DNA from: JAWPMT01 sp965229785
GTDB lineage: Bacteria > Bacteroidota > Bacteroidia > Cytophagales > Cyclobacteriaceae
Length of the DNA: 64,000 nt
Assembly: GCA_965229785.1 (NCBI GenBank)
Contig: CBDDJS010000001.1
Span: 4,774,001-4,838,000, forward strand
Direction of reading: 5' to 3'
The position numbers were made by a program, and so were the translations under genes. Below are positions 45,129-55,079 of the stretch, piece by piece (position 1 is the stretch's first letter; the number at the start of each line of letters is the position of its first letter). The notes beneath the pieces are model-generated. The model saw only the letters and a program-made list of their open reading frames with translations, was not told the origin of the DNA and searched no databases.

Positions 45129-46778
45129 TTATTGAAACTCAACACTTCGTTGGGCCAATACATCGACGGATGGCAAATCCGCACCCCATGTAGACTCGAT
45201 AACAGAAAGAATCTCATTGGCAATGATGGCATGTCCTCTAGGGTTTGGATGAATACCATCTGTGGAATAAATCCCATTAGGAGAGAAATCCGGAGCAAGG
45301 TTTTGTCCATCCACCATGACGCCTCCCATTATTGCTGCATTAGTAATGATCGAATTCGCATCTACCAGCGCAATGTTACTGTTTGCCGCTGCAACCTCCG
45401 CCAGTTTCGTATTGTGAGCGATGGTTCTGGAGAGAAGCAATCCGATCTCATCCGTAGTAAGTGTAAAATTATCGCCCAATGGAACGCCCACTCCAATAAC
45501 TGAAGCTGGATTATTAGGATCTGCCAGTGTTCCCAGGCTTGAAGCCGCACCCAGTGTTAGTAATTCTGCGGGAAGACCAAAAGGAACAAGACTTGCATCC
45601 TCTGCAGCAGATTTCAGTTGTCGTGCCTGCACTAAAGGTGTCAATGCCGCTAATTGATCTGCGGTGATCTGACCAGCCGCCAACAGGATATTCAAGTCGG
45701 TCGTGATATCTGTTAAGGCATCATCAACGACTAAAACAGCATTCTGACCAGCACTAAAAGTCACGTTTCTTTTCGCCGCTTCTTCCGCACTGATCCCCTG
45801 AAATCCAAAGCCCGCTAAAGCCGTTTTGACGTCATCACTTGCCAGGTTGGCCAAAATAGCATTGTATCCATCGAATCCGGCCTGAGCAGCTGCAGCAGTC
45901 GCCTCATCCAAAGGAATGGCATTGTATGCTACCGCCTGAAAGAATGGCGTGACGGTCATGTTTGGCAAATTCATCATCACAACTTCCGTATTTGGCAAAT
46001 TGGCTGCGAGAGTTGCTACAACACCATCAAGAGCGGCATTGAAACTAGCAGTGCTTACCAACGTACCCGGAATGGCATCTGAAGTTGGATCAGGGTTACC
46101 AGTCGTAAGATCAATACCTATCGCTCCAGTCCCACCGGAAGTAGCCCATTGTAACAATTCATTATTGCCTAACCAAATGGTCATAAAGGTAGGATTCTTA
46201 GCCACCGCCTGTGCTAAAACCGATGTTGAGGATGGGTCTAAAGCAAATCGCGTATAGAATGGATTTAATGTCCCGTATCCTTCGGTAGCGATCTCAACTA
46301 ATCGCATTCCAGGAACACCCAGGTTATTAACTGAAGCTGGATCTGCAAACATGGTCATCGCATTACCAGGCATTGTAGGAACTGGTCCAGGTATACTCAC
46401 ATCCAGGACAAATTTTCCAAAAATTGCTGCCGAAGCTTCAAACGCCTGAGACAGATCATTTAAGCTGGTATTGAAACCATTTTCAGCATTGATATCCGGC
46501 TGAACAAAAGCTCCACCTCCTGCTTGCGCGAAAACACTTGCCAGTTGATTAGGGAATGCTGCATTCTGGCCGGAGGTATACAAAGCCGCATCCATCAGAC
46601 CAGCAGTGATAGAGTTCCCTACTGCAACGTATGTAGTAAAGTCCAATGATCCCGCATCGTAAGTTGGTGCTGCCGGCAAGGGATTCAGGTCTAGTTGCTC
46701 CTGCACCAGGTCATCTTCTGACGTACAAGAAGCAATCAAAAAGACGACTGCTAAAATGTATATATAATTCTTTTTCAT
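45129..46778 (-). CDS. SGNH/GDSL-type hydrolase lipoprotein
   Basis: 549 residues. Lipoprotein signal with Cys18 (VVFLIASC). Block I of the SGNH family is YVAVGNSITAG with the nucleophile Ser56; block III is WLGNNELL; block V is DGIHPNPRGHAIIA with the Asp/His pair. It is longer than common GDSL esterases because of a large helical insert (about 250-430). Probably an esterase or lipase at the outer membrane. It starts 21 bp after the TonB-dependent receptor gene, so the two are one operon: the enzyme would hydrolyse what the receptor imports, or release it for import. A terminator follows. Confidence 0.9.
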   Translation of the reverse strand: MKKNYIYILAVVFLIASCTSEDDLVQEQLDLNPLPAAPTYDAGSLDFTTYVAVGNSITAGLMDAALYTSGQNAAFPNQLASVFAQAGGGAFVQPDINAENGFNTSLNDLSQAFEASAAIFGKFVLDVSIPGPVPTMPGNAMTMFADPASVNNLGVPGMRLVEIATEGYGTLNPFYTRFALDPSSTSVLAQAVAKNPTFMTIWLGNNELLQWATSGGTGAIGIDLTTGNPDPTSDAIPGTLVSTASFNAALDGVVATLAANLPNTEVVMMNLPNMTVTPFFQAVAYNAIPLDEATAAAAQAGFDGYNAILANLASDDVKTALAGFGFQGISAEEAAKRNVTFSAGQNAVLVVDDALTDITTDLNILLAAGQITADQLAALTPLVQARQLKSAAEDASLVPFGLPAELLTLGAASSLGTLADPNNPASVIGVGVPLGDNFTLTTDEIGLLLSRTIAHNTKLAEVAAANSNIALVDANSIITNAAIMGGVMVDGQNLAPDFSPNGIYSTDGIHPNPRGHAIIANEILSVIESTWGADLPSVDVLAQRSVEFQ

Positions 46779-46799
46779 GTTCTTTTCTTCTGGAGTGGA

Positions 46800-49703
46800 T
46801 TAGTTCAAGAATTCGTCAAAATTCAATTGGATAAAGAAGATCGCCCCTTGACGAGGGTTTCCGAATGATGTTGTGAAACGCTCATTAAGAACGTTTGAAC
46901 CACCTACCTTAACGACTGTTTTCAGATCAGGAATTTTGTAAGATACCTGTGCATCCAACGTCCCGAAAGCAGGGATCACAGCGGTACCAAAAGAAGATTC
47001 CCAAAGGAAGGCTTCCTGCCATCTCCACGCTACATTAAATCCGAAATTGTCAGTAACCTTTCTGTTACCAAACCCAAGGTTGTATTTGTACTCAGGTGTA
47101 TTGAAAGAGGCAATAAAGCCTTGATCCAACAGGTCCTGCTGAGAAATCAGGTTATTGTAAGAGACATTACCTTTTAATGCGTATCCGCCATTCAACGTGT
47201 ATTCAGCACTCAATCCCCATCCCTGAGAACGAACATTACCATCAGCGTTGATGTCTACTCCGTAAGCTTGCGTAGCCACCGTACCTTCCAGGATCGCCTG
47301 CTTACCCTCTAAAGATGTCGCATCAAATCCGGCAATGGGTGTCTGAAGTTGCTGACGAATATTTCCAGTTCCTGGCTGATAAGCCTGGACTGGAGTGATC
47401 TCCGCGATGAAATCCTGATAGATGTTATAGAAATAGAATCCATCGATTAACAGACGGCCATCGGCAAACAGGCCTCTATATCCGCCTTCGAAAGTATTTA
47501 CTTTCTCCGTAGTAAAATCCTGCTCCATCAATCGAGTAGCTTCCGGAGACAAGTCAGCAATTGAAAGCTCGCCCGCTGCAACTGCCTGAAGATCGCTAGC
47601 CAGATAAGAAGCAGAAGCGTTTCCACCCCCAATCAGGTTGTATCGATTCAACAAGAACCTTGCACTACCGATCAATCTTCGGCTTACTACATCCAGGTCA
47701 ATGAACTGATCCTGGGTCGTAGGGATTCGGAAGCCACGCTGGAATGAACCACGAATGTTATGATCAGGGGCTACTTCGTATACGGCACTGAAACGAGGAG
47801 AGAACTGGCCATTGAAGAATTCATTTTTATCATATCTCAGTGAAGCCTGCAAGTTCAATGCGTCATTGGCCAAAGACTTCTTAGCCTGAACATATGCTCC
47901 CCACTCCGTGTAAGAAATCTCCTCACCATTGTCTTCCAGCGCAAATAAGGTCGCTTCAGAGTTCAGGTTGAAGTTTCTAAAGTTAGCTCCGGCCACCAAA
48001 TCGATTGCCTCTATTTCATTTTCGAAGTTATAGCTACCTTCATAGTGATACATATTAGACTTATCAAGGAATAATGCACCACCATCCGCGATGGAAATTC
48101 CTCTGATCCTGTTAAACGCCTCATTGAAAGCAGGCGTACCGGCAGCGAATGCAGGGACACCTAACGTCGCATCACCATTTTGCTGTGCATTATCCGTCAA
48201 CCCTTTAGCGATGGCATGCAATTCAGCAGCACTTGCATTCAAATTTTGTTGCAATGCACCAGTGTAAGCTGCGAAGTACGTCGGCAGATAGAATTCCTGA
48301 TTGATTCTTTGTGTAACCGTATTTGCTGCGTAGCTGTCTCCACTATTTTCCTGCGTTGTGTAAGCTCTGAGGAACCAGTTCGAAGCTTTCAATTCAAACT
48401 TACCCGTCCAGATCACAAAGTCATCTAATACGAATCGGTCGTTAGCCGTGTAAACCGTGCTACCACTACCCCAGTTGAATTGACCAAGTGCCTCAATGTT
48501 ATCATTGATACGGTAATGCAAACCAGCACCTACTTTAATACTCTCGGTGGTATTATCCACAAATGAATTCTCCAAATATCCTACAGGCGAAAAAGCACCT
48601 CTCGCACCATCGGGAAGCAGACTTCTGATACCTGCAACAGAGGCAGCCAATGCAGGATCATCTCCATTGATCACAATATCTGCTACCGTTCCTACGTCGA
48701 TGATAAACTCTCCGTAAGTATTAACACCATCGTATAAAGGGTTATTAGACGCATTTAAACCTAACTGCTCATTTCTTGCTACTCCCAATCCACTCTGATC
48801 TCGCACGTCTACTCCCACAAAGTCATTAGCTCTTAAGTAAGAACCTGTCAATTTGAAAGCGAACTTGTTATTGAATGCCTTAGCATATCGGATGCCCCAA
48901 TCCTGATAAAGTGAAGCATCATCATCTTCATTATCAATGTGGTTTACTCCTAATTTAGAGTACATAGAAAGTCCCTGATATTCGAATGGACTCTTACTCT
49001 GCATTAAAAGGATTCCCTGCAAGGCGTTGGGTCCGTAAAGAGCTGAAGCTGGTCCAGGAATCATTTCCACGCTTTCCAGATCCAATTCACCAATACCTAC
49101 CACGTTACCTACAGGAAAATTCAAACCTGGAGCCTGGTTATCAATACCATCAATCAATTGCACAAATCGCGTGTTACCATTAGAACCGAAACCCCGGGCA
49201 TTTACTGACTTAAATGTCAAACTCTGTGTACTGAAATCAATACCATTCAGGTTTTTCAAGGCGTCGTAGAAGTCCGTAGAAGCATTGTTCTGAATGTCCA
49301 GGATGTCCATTCTTTGAATAGAGACAGGAGATCTTAAAGTGCTCTCCTCGACGCGAGAAGCAGACACTACCACTTCTTGCCCCAGGAGTACAGATTCGTT
49401 GAGCTGTATATCAAGATTAGTTGTGGCACTTGATACTTCAACCTCCTTTTGCTCATAACCGACGCTACTGATCACTAAAGTCAGCGGTGGTGCAGATTGA
49501 ACTGTCAGATTGAAATCTCCTTGTAAATTGGTGATTGTTCCCAATACGGTCCCTTTTACCAGGATGTTGACTCCCAGCAAAGGCTCACCCGTATTAGCAT
49601 CCGTAACGCTGCCGGACAGTTGCGTCCCTTGCGCGCTTACGAACGAAATAGTATGCATGCATACTAATAGGGAAAAGAAAGCCCTCGTAAATATTCTTTT
49701 CAT
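46800..49703 (-). CDS. TonB-dependent outer-membrane receptor
   Basis: 967 residues. Signal peptide (ending SFVSAQ), a CarboxypepD-regulatory-like domain (27-110, LSGSVTDANTGEPLLGVNILVKG), a plug domain (about 115-235, with VEMIPGPASALYGPNALQG) and a 22-strand-type barrel to the C-terminus. Unlike SusC it has no SusD gene beside it; its partner is the SGNH hydrolase lipoprotein gene 21 bp downstream. It lacks siderophore-biosynthesis neighbours, so an ester- or lipid-linked nutrient is more likely than an iron complex; that is inference. The start is divergent from the acyl-CoA operon. Confidence 0.93.
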   Translation of the reverse strand: MKRIFTRAFFSLLVCMHTISFVSAQGTQLSGSVTDANTGEPLLGVNILVKGTVLGTITNLQGDFNLTVQSAPPLTLVISSVGYEQKEVEVSSATTNLDIQLNESVLLGQEVVVSASRVEESTLRSPVSIQRMDILDIQNNASTDFYDALKNLNGIDFSTQSLTFKSVNARGFGSNGNTRFVQLIDGIDNQAPGLNFPVGNVVGIGELDLESVEMIPGPASALYGPNALQGILLMQSKSPFEYQGLSMYSKLGVNHIDNEDDDASLYQDWGIRYAKAFNNKFAFKLTGSYLRANDFVGVDVRDQSGLGVARNEQLGLNASNNPLYDGVNTYGEFIIDVGTVADIVINGDDPALAASVAGIRSLLPDGARGAFSPVGYLENSFVDNTTESIKVGAGLHYRINDNIEALGQFNWGSGSTVYTANDRFVLDDFVIWTGKFELKASNWFLRAYTTQENSGDSYAANTVTQRINQEFYLPTYFAAYTGALQQNLNASAAELHAIAKGLTDNAQQNGDATLGVPAFAAGTPAFNEAFNRIRGISIADGGALFLDKSNMYHYEGSYNFENEIEAIDLVAGANFRNFNLNSEATLFALEDNGEEISYTEWGAYVQAKKSLANDALNLQASLRYDKNEFFNGQFSPRFSAVYEVAPDHNIRGSFQRGFRIPTTQDQFIDLDVVSRRLIGSARFLLNRYNLIGGGNASASYLASDLQAVAAGELSIADLSPEATRLMEQDFTTEKVNTFEGGYRGLFADGRLLIDGFYFYNIYQDFIAEITPVQAYQPGTGNIRQQLQTPIAGFDATSLEGKQAILEGTVATQAYGVDINADGNVRSQGWGLSAEYTLNGGYALKGNVSYNNLISQQDLLDQGFIASFNTPEYKYNLGFGNRKVTDNFGFNVAWRWQEAFLWESSFGTAVIPAFGTLDAQVSYKIPDLKTVVKVGGSNVLNERFTTSFGNPRQGAIFFIQLNFDEFLN

Positions 49704-49925
49704 ATAGTTAAGGTTTAGACATCTAATAATTCTTTAATATTAGGTAAAATTTTTGTGACATTGGACAAAAAAGTCCATTTAAGGGCAATTACATTGGATT
49801 TTTTGCAAAAACCAGTGTCAAACAAAAATTCTGACAGGGAACGGCAAACAATTACCCCTACCTATGCAGTTTACACTTGTTAGCCCGATTTTGAATTAGT
49901 CAATCATTCAACTGAACTACATATT

Positions 49926-50666
49926 ATGATCAACTTGGAAGGCCAGGTGGCCATCATTACCGGAGGTGCTAAAGGTATTGGGGCCGGAGCCTGTGAAGTA
50001 TTTTGTCAGGCAGGTGCGCAGGTCGTCTTATGGGACATCATCGATGGCGAACCCACCGTGCAAGCTCTTCAGGAAAAGGGTGGAAAAATTATCTTCCGGA
50101 AAGTAGATATCACCAATCGAGAAGCGGTTGATCATGAAGCTGGATGGGTACTTTCAGAATATGGAAGGATTGATATTCTCATCAATAACGCAGGCATCAT
50201 TCGTGATCGCTCATTCCTGAAAATGTCAGAACTGGAATGGAATAGTGTGATTGAAGTAAATCTGAAAGGGGCCTTTAATACCTGCAAGGCCATTGTACCG
50301 ATCATGAAAGAAGCCAATTACGGTCGCATCATTAACACGTCATCCATCAATGGACTGGCCGGTGCTTTTGGTCAAACGAATTATGCCGCATCCAAAGCCG
50401 GGATCATAGGATTTACAAAATCCCTGGCACGAGAGACCGGTAAATATGGCATTACGGTAAATGCAGTCGCTCCAGGATTCATTCGTACGGATATGACCGA
50501 CAGTATGCCGGATGAAGTGATAAAGGCAGGAATAGCGATGATCCCTGTTGGCAGGATTGGCACACCAGAGGATATCGCTCATGCCTATTTATACCTGGCT
50601 TCCCCACACGCTGGCTTTGTTTCTGCCTTCACCTTAAGTGTAAATGGGGGCGCACTCGCGATCTGA
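49926..50666 (+). CDS. SDR-family 3-oxoacyl-(ACP/CoA) reductase
   Basis: 246 residues. Classical short-chain dehydrogenase: TGGAKGIGAG near residue 10, NNAG near 88, catalytic Ser in INTSSINGLAG and YAASK near 155. FabG-like, but its place at the head of a catabolic acyl-CoA operon suggests it oxidises 3-hydroxyacyl-CoA or reduces a related keto intermediate. It is the first gene; the stop overlaps the MaoC start (TGATG), so translation is coupled. No clear promoter consensus was found in the 222 bp between it and the divergent receptor gene. Confidence 0.9.
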   Translation: MINLEGQVAIITGGAKGIGAGACEVFCQAGAQVVLWDIIDGEPTVQALQEKGGKIIFRKVDITNREAVDHEAGWVLSEYGRIDILINNAGIIRDRSFLKMSELEWNSVIEVNLKGAFNTCKAIVPIMKEANYGRIINTSSINGLAGAFGQTNYAASKAGIIGFTKSLARETGKYGITVNAVAPGFIRTDMTDSMPDEVIKAGIAMIPVGRIGTPEDIAHAYLYLASPHAGFVSAFTLSVNGGALAI

Positions 50667-51160
50667 TGAACATGGAAGTAAAAAATGAACCCTTTAAAAC
50701 TTCGCTGGATCATCTGGCGGAACTGGAAGAAAAAGTAGGGCAAGAAATCGGCTTATCACCCTGGACAGAGATCACCCAGGATCAGATCAGCACCTTTGCC
50801 CGGATTACCGGAGATGAGCAGTGGATCCACACGGATGTGGAACGATCAAAAAAGGAATCTCCCTATGGTACAACCATTGCTCATGGTTTTATGATCCTGT
50901 CTCTGGCATCCAAATTTGCATATGAGACGATGCACATAGGTGATGTGACCATGGGACTCAATTACGGATTGGACAAAGTCCGATTCATGAATGCCACACC
51001 TTCCGGAGGCAAAGTCCGCGGACGGGTCTCACTCATGGCCTATGAAGGAATAGAAAATGGCGCGAAATACAAAGTGAAAATCATATTTGAATTGCAAGGA
51101 CAAGAAAAACCCGCCTGTGTCGCGGAATTTCTGGCCCATGCCTACACCTCAAAGAATTAG
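50666..51160 (+). CDS. MaoC-like (R)-enoyl-CoA hydratase
   Basis: 164 residues, single hot-dog domain. The hydratase-2 signature is DEQWIHTDVERSKKESPYG followed by TIAHGFMILSL, which holds the catalytic Asp and His of R-specific enoyl-CoA hydratases. It overlaps the SDR gene by one base and precedes the acyl-CoA dehydrogenase by 6 bp. It likely hydrates or dehydrates the acyl-CoA intermediate of this pathway with R stereochemistry, while the two crotonase-type enzymes of the operon act on other steps. Confidence 0.9.
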   Translation: MNMEVKNEPFKTSLDHLAELEEKVGQEIGLSPWTEITQDQISTFARITGDEQWIHTDVERSKKESPYGTTIAHGFMILSLASKFAYETMHIGDVTMGLNYGLDKVRFMNATPSGGKVRGRVSLMAYEGIENGAKYKVKIIFELQGQEKPACVAEFLAHAYTSKN

Positions 51161-51166
51161 AAAAAT

Positions 51167-52354
51167 ATGCACAAGGATTTACCAGAAATTCTGAATCAAT
51201 TCAGGGCTTTCATGGCTGAAAACCTCACTCCCCTGGAAGAAAAATACCATCATCGACCATGGGATGAAGTGGTCCCGCATTTGGATCAGGTCCGTGAAAA
51301 AGCCAAAACTGCAGGTCTTTGGACTCCACAAGTATCTCAGGAGTATGGAGGCATGGGACTTTCAGTTGCTGAATTTGGAGAGGTCTGTGCTGTTCTGGGG
51401 CAGAGTCCTTATGGTTTCTATTCAGTCAATTGCCAGGCTCCCGACGCGGGCAATATGGAATTGCTTATTGAGTTCGGGACCGATGCACAAAAAAAGCAGT
51501 TTCTCGACCCTTTGGTTCGTGGAGAAATTCGAAGCTGCTTCGCCATGACAGAACCGGAATTTGCGGGATCGAACCCTACCATGCTAGGAACTACTGCAGT
51601 TCAAGATGGCGATGAATTTGTTATTAACGGCCACAAATGGTTTACCTCCAGTGCAGATGGTGCCTCATTCACGATCGTTATGGCAGTCACTGATCCAGAC
51701 GGAGATAATCCTCATAAGAAAGCGACTCAAATCCTGGTTCCGCTGGATAATCCGGGATACAAGTTTGTAAGAAATATCCCCATCATGGGGGAGGAAGGTT
51801 CCGGTTGGCACAGTCATGCGGAAGTGCGTTTTGAAAACTGTCGTGTACCAGCTTCCAATGTGCTTGGGGCTGTAGGAGAAGGTTTTGCACTAGCCCAAAA
51901 GCGGCTTGGACCGGGAAGAATTCATCACTGTATGCGATGGATGGGCATGTGCGAACGGGCCATGGACATCATGTGTGAACGTGCAGCTACGCGTGAAATT
52001 GCCCCCGGAAAAGTCCTGGGCGATCAACAAGCCATTCAGTTCTGGATTGCGGAATGCCGGGCAGAGATCAACGCGGCAAGATTGATGGTGCGTGATGCTG
52101 CCCAAAAAATAGATACGGTGGGCGCCTCCAATGCGCGCCAGGAAATCAGTATCATCAAGTTCTATTGCGCCAATGTTTTACAGAAGGTACTGGATCGCGC
52201 CATTCAGGTACATGGGGCTTATGGCATTACGGATGATTTGCTGATCTCTTCATGGTACCGCCTTGAACGTGGAGCCAGAATCTACGATGGAGCGGATGAA
52301 GTGCACAAAGCACGTGTTGCCAGAGATATTCTAAAGAAATACCGAAAGAAATAA
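51167..52354 (+). CDS. Acyl-CoA dehydrogenase, ACAD10/11-LvaC type
   Basis: 395 residues. Acyl-CoA dehydrogenase fold with FAD signature CFAMTEPEFAGSNPTML and GHKWFTSSADGASFTIVMAV. The C-terminal YRLERGARIYDGADEVHKARVARDIL is typical of the ACAD10/ACAD11 branch. In mammals this dehydrogenase is fused to a phosphotransferase like the one encoded just downstream, and the bacterial pair LvaA/LvaC degrades 4-hydroxyacyl-CoA through a 4-phospho intermediate. The gene order therefore suggests the same chemistry here. Cytoplasmic. Confidence 0.92.
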   Translation: MHKDLPEILNQFRAFMAENLTPLEEKYHHRPWDEVVPHLDQVREKAKTAGLWTPQVSQEYGGMGLSVAEFGEVCAVLGQSPYGFYSVNCQAPDAGNMELLIEFGTDAQKKQFLDPLVRGEIRSCFAMTEPEFAGSNPTMLGTTAVQDGDEFVINGHKWFTSSADGASFTIVMAVTDPDGDNPHKKATQILVPLDNPGYKFVRNIPIMGEEGSGWHSHAEVRFENCRVPASNVLGAVGEGFALAQKRLGPGRIHHCMRWMGMCERAMDIMCERAATREIAPGKVLGDQQAIQFWIAECRAEINAARLMVRDAAQKIDTVGASNARQEISIIKFYCANVLQKVLDRAIQVHGAYGITDDLLISSWYRLERGARIYDGADEVHKARVARDILKKYRKK

Positions 52355-52375
52355 CCAGCTTAGTTACTCATTGAT

Positions 52376-53455
52376 ATGTCAGATTGGATAGACCAGCCCA
52401 GGGCCATTCGCGAAGGCGAAGGCTTGAATGAAGAAAATCTCCACAAAGTTTTATTGGATCATGTGCCCAATTTATCGGGAGATATCAAAGTGAATCAGTT
52501 TCCGGGCGGATTTTCTAACCTTACTTATTCTGTTCAGGTAGGTTCGAGAGAATTTGTTTTGCGTCGACCGCCTTTTGGGGCTCAGGTAAAATCCGGACAC
52601 GACATGGGTCGGGAATATAAAATTCTTTCAAATCTTAATCCACAGTTCAGTAAAGCGCCTAAGGCGGTTTATTATACCGAAGATGAATCCGTAATTGGTT
52701 CTCCCTTTTATCTGATGGAACGGGTAAAAGGTGTGATACTCAGGGCTAAAATGCCGTCAGACATGCAGCCCAATGAAATACAAATGGCGGGTATCGCCAA
52801 TTCCTGGCTAGACACGCTGATCGAATTACACAATGTAGACTATGAAGCAGCGGGACTTTCTGATTTAGGAAAACCTGAAGGATATGTCGAAAGGCAGGTT
52901 GGTGGATGGGCCAAACGGTATTTTAAGGCTAAAACCGACGAAGTGCCTCTATTAGAAAAAGCTGCTGAATGGTTGAGCAAAAACATACCCGCAGAAAGTA
53001 AGGCCACACTCATTCACAATGATTTCAAGTACGATAATGTGGTACTCGACCCAAATGACTGGACTCGGATCATAGCGGTTTTGGACTGGGAAATGACCAC
53101 CCTTGGAGATCCATTGATGGACCTGGGCACAAGCATTGGGTACTGGGTCAATGCCAACGATCCTGATTTCATGAAGCAATTGGACCTCACTCCTACGCAC
53201 TTGCCCGGAAATCCAACGCGGGGAGAAATCGTGAACCGATACGCAAATATTACTGGTATAGAAGTCGGTGATGGAGTCTTTTATTATGTATTTGGGCTTT
53301 TCAAAATTGCGGTGATCGTTCAACAGATCTATTACCGGTATAAGAAAGGATTAACGAAAGACCCACGATTCGCCGGATTGCTTGATGCCGTTCAGGGTAT
53401 TGGCCATATCTCGCACCAGGCCATCTCCAAAAAGAAAATTGACGACCTATTTTAA
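52376..53455 (+). CDS. APH-family phosphotransferase, ACAD10/11-LvaA type
   Basis: 359 residues. Aminoglycoside-phosphotransferase-like kinase fold: N-lobe FPGGFSNLTYSVQVGSREFVLRRPP, Brenner motif HNDFKYDNVV and the metal-binding DWEMTTLGDPLMDLG. These sequences place it with ACAD10/11 N-terminal kinases and LvaA, which phosphorylate 4-hydroxyacyl-CoA, rather than with antibiotic kinases. It starts 21 bp after the acyl-CoA dehydrogenase with which it is fused in animals. An antibiotic-resistance role is unlikely. Confidence 0.9.
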   Translation: MSDWIDQPRAIREGEGLNEENLHKVLLDHVPNLSGDIKVNQFPGGFSNLTYSVQVGSREFVLRRPPFGAQVKSGHDMGREYKILSNLNPQFSKAPKAVYYTEDESVIGSPFYLMERVKGVILRAKMPSDMQPNEIQMAGIANSWLDTLIELHNVDYEAAGLSDLGKPEGYVERQVGGWAKRYFKAKTDEVPLLEKAAEWLSKNIPAESKATLIHNDFKYDNVVLDPNDWTRIIAVLDWEMTTLGDPLMDLGTSIGYWVNANDPDFMKQLDLTPTHLPGNPTRGEIVNRYANITGIEVGDGVFYYVFGLFKIAVIVQQIYYRYKKGLTKDPRFAGLLDAVQGIGHISHQAISKKKIDDLF

Positions 53456-53470
53456 ATCCTGATCCAATCC

Positions 53471-54328
53471 ATGTCTAAGAATCCACTATACGACCTAATC
53501 GAACTTGAAGAACTAGACACCAACTTGTTTCGTGGACAAAACTATCCTGCTTCCTGGGGCCGGGTCTTCGGTGGTCAGGTGTTGGCACAATCATTAAATG
53601 CTGCCAATCGCTCAGTTCCGGAGGATCGACATCTGCACTCTATGCACGGCTATTTTATCCTTGGTGGCGACCTTTCAGCTCCCATCATTTATCAAGTGGA
53701 GTGCATCCGGGATGGTAAAAGCTTTAACACCCGAAGGGTAGTGGCCTTTCAGCATGGTAAAGCGATTTTCAACATGTCAGCCTCGTTTCAGGTACAGGAA
53801 GAAGGGTTTTCTCATCAGTATCCCATGCCCAATGTAACTTCTTACAAAGACCTCATCTCCGATGAAGAATGGATGCAACAAAATGCAGACAAACTCCCGG
53901 AAGCTTATAAGAAATACCTGGTCAAACGACACATTGAATTTCGGCCGGTGGAGCGTATTGACATTTTTAGCACTAAACCTCAACCACCGATCATGCACAT
54001 TTGGATGAAGAGTGAAGAACCACTTCCTAATCATCCGGCATTTCACAAACAAGTACTGGCTTTTGCTTCGGACTATAATCTGATGACTACTTCGGCCCTG
54101 CCACATCGAGGGAAATTTCAACCCGGTCAGATCATAATGACCAGCCTGGACCATGGCATGTGGTTCCACCAGGATTTCAGAGCCGATGAGTGGTTGCTTT
54201 TCGAGGTGGAAAGTACCGTTACCAATGGCAGCAGGGGATTCAACCGGGGATCATTTTTTAATGAAAAGGGGGATTTGGTGGCCAGTGTTACCCAGGAAGG
54301 CCTGATCAGAATGAGAAGAGAAAAATAG
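53471..54328 (+). CDS. tesB: Acyl-CoA thioesterase II
   Basis: 285 residues, the double hot-dog TesB fold. The N-terminal half has LFRGQNYPASWGRVFGGQVLAQSL, and the C-terminal half has TSLDHGMWFHQDFRADEWLLFEV, holding the family's catalytic Asp region. It hydrolyses acyl-CoA to free acid and CoA, perhaps relieving CoA trapping when the pathway stalls. It sits 15 bp after the kinase gene and 1 bp before the enoyl-CoA hydratase gene. Confidence 0.92.
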   Translation: MSKNPLYDLIELEELDTNLFRGQNYPASWGRVFGGQVLAQSLNAANRSVPEDRHLHSMHGYFILGGDLSAPIIYQVECIRDGKSFNTRRVVAFQHGKAIFNMSASFQVQEEGFSHQYPMPNVTSYKDLISDEEWMQQNADKLPEAYKKYLVKRHIEFRPVERIDIFSTKPQPPIMHIWMKSEEPLPNHPAFHKQVLAFASDYNLMTTSALPHRGKFQPGQIIMTSLDHGMWFHQDFRADEWLLFEVESTVTNGSRGFNRGSFFNEKGDLVASVTQEGLIRMRREK

Positions 54329-54329
54329 C

Positions 54330-55079
54330 ATGTCAGAAATACTACTCGATAAACAAGGGCCTGTCGCCCGGATCACACTTAACCGTCCTGAAAAGTTGAA
54401 TGCTTTGACCGGCACGATGGTCGAGGAGTGGCGAAAAGTATTAGAAGGGTTATCGAAGGACCTGGATTGTCGGGTAGTCATTGTCACAGGAGCCGGTCGC
54501 TCCTGGTCAGCTGGTGTAGACCTGTCCGCCTTTCAGGAAGTAAAAGTGGAACCTGGCTTCCAATTCTGGGAAGATGGCATGGCCGTCATGGAATTACTGG
54601 AAACCATGCCGCAAGTGACCATCTGCGAACTCAACGGATTTTGCTTTACCGGAGCCATGGAGATCATGATGGCTTTTGATCTCGTTGTAGCATCTGAAGA
54701 AGCCAAAATCGGTGACACTCACACCAAATGGGGCATTCTTCCAAAATGGGGCATGACCCAACGATTACAACATTTGGTTGGACTTAGGAAAGCCAAAGAG
54801 CTATCATTCACCGCTCAATCCATATCTGGTAAAGCAGCTGAAAACATTGGACTGATCAACAAGGCAGTTCCTGCTGCGGAACTTGAACAAACCGTGAGGC
54901 AAATGGCTGCTCAAATCATAGAAAACAGTACGCAAACCATCGCGGTGGTAAAAGAATTGTATCATCATGGCAGTCGACATGGGTTAGCGGCCGGATTAAA
55001 ATTCGAAGAAAATTATCAGGCGCCATTGACGGATAAAACCGACGAATTGGCCAATTACAGATCAAATCTTAAAGCATGA
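54330..55079 (+). CDS. Enoyl-CoA hydratase/isomerase family protein
   Basis: 249 residues, crotonase fold. The oxyanion-hole segments are TGAGRSWSAGVDLSAF and LNGFCFTGAMEIMMAFDLVVASE, and the later catalytic segment is GDTHTKWGILPKWG. The second usual acidic residue is not evident in the latter, so hydratase versus other crotonase chemistry is open. It overlaps the following SDR gene by 4 bp (ATGA). One of two crotonases in the operon, the other being isomerase-like. Confidence 0.88.
   Translation: MSEILLDKQGPVARITLNRPEKLNALTGTMVEEWRKVLEGLSKDLDCRVVIVTGAGRSWSAGVDLSAFQEVKVEPGFQFWEDGMAVMELLETMPQVTICELNGFCFTGAMEIMMAFDLVVASEEAKIGDTHTKWGILPKWGMTQRLQHLVGLRKAKELSFTAQSISGKAAENIGLINKAVPAAELEQTVRQMAAQIIENSTQTIAVVKELYHHGSRHGLAAGLKFEENYQAPLTDKTDELANYRSNLKA

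Noticed and set aside
52376..53455. Aminoglycoside resistance kinase
   Set aside because: The motifs and the adjacent acyl-CoA dehydrogenase place it with ACAD10/11-LvaA acyl-CoA kinases.
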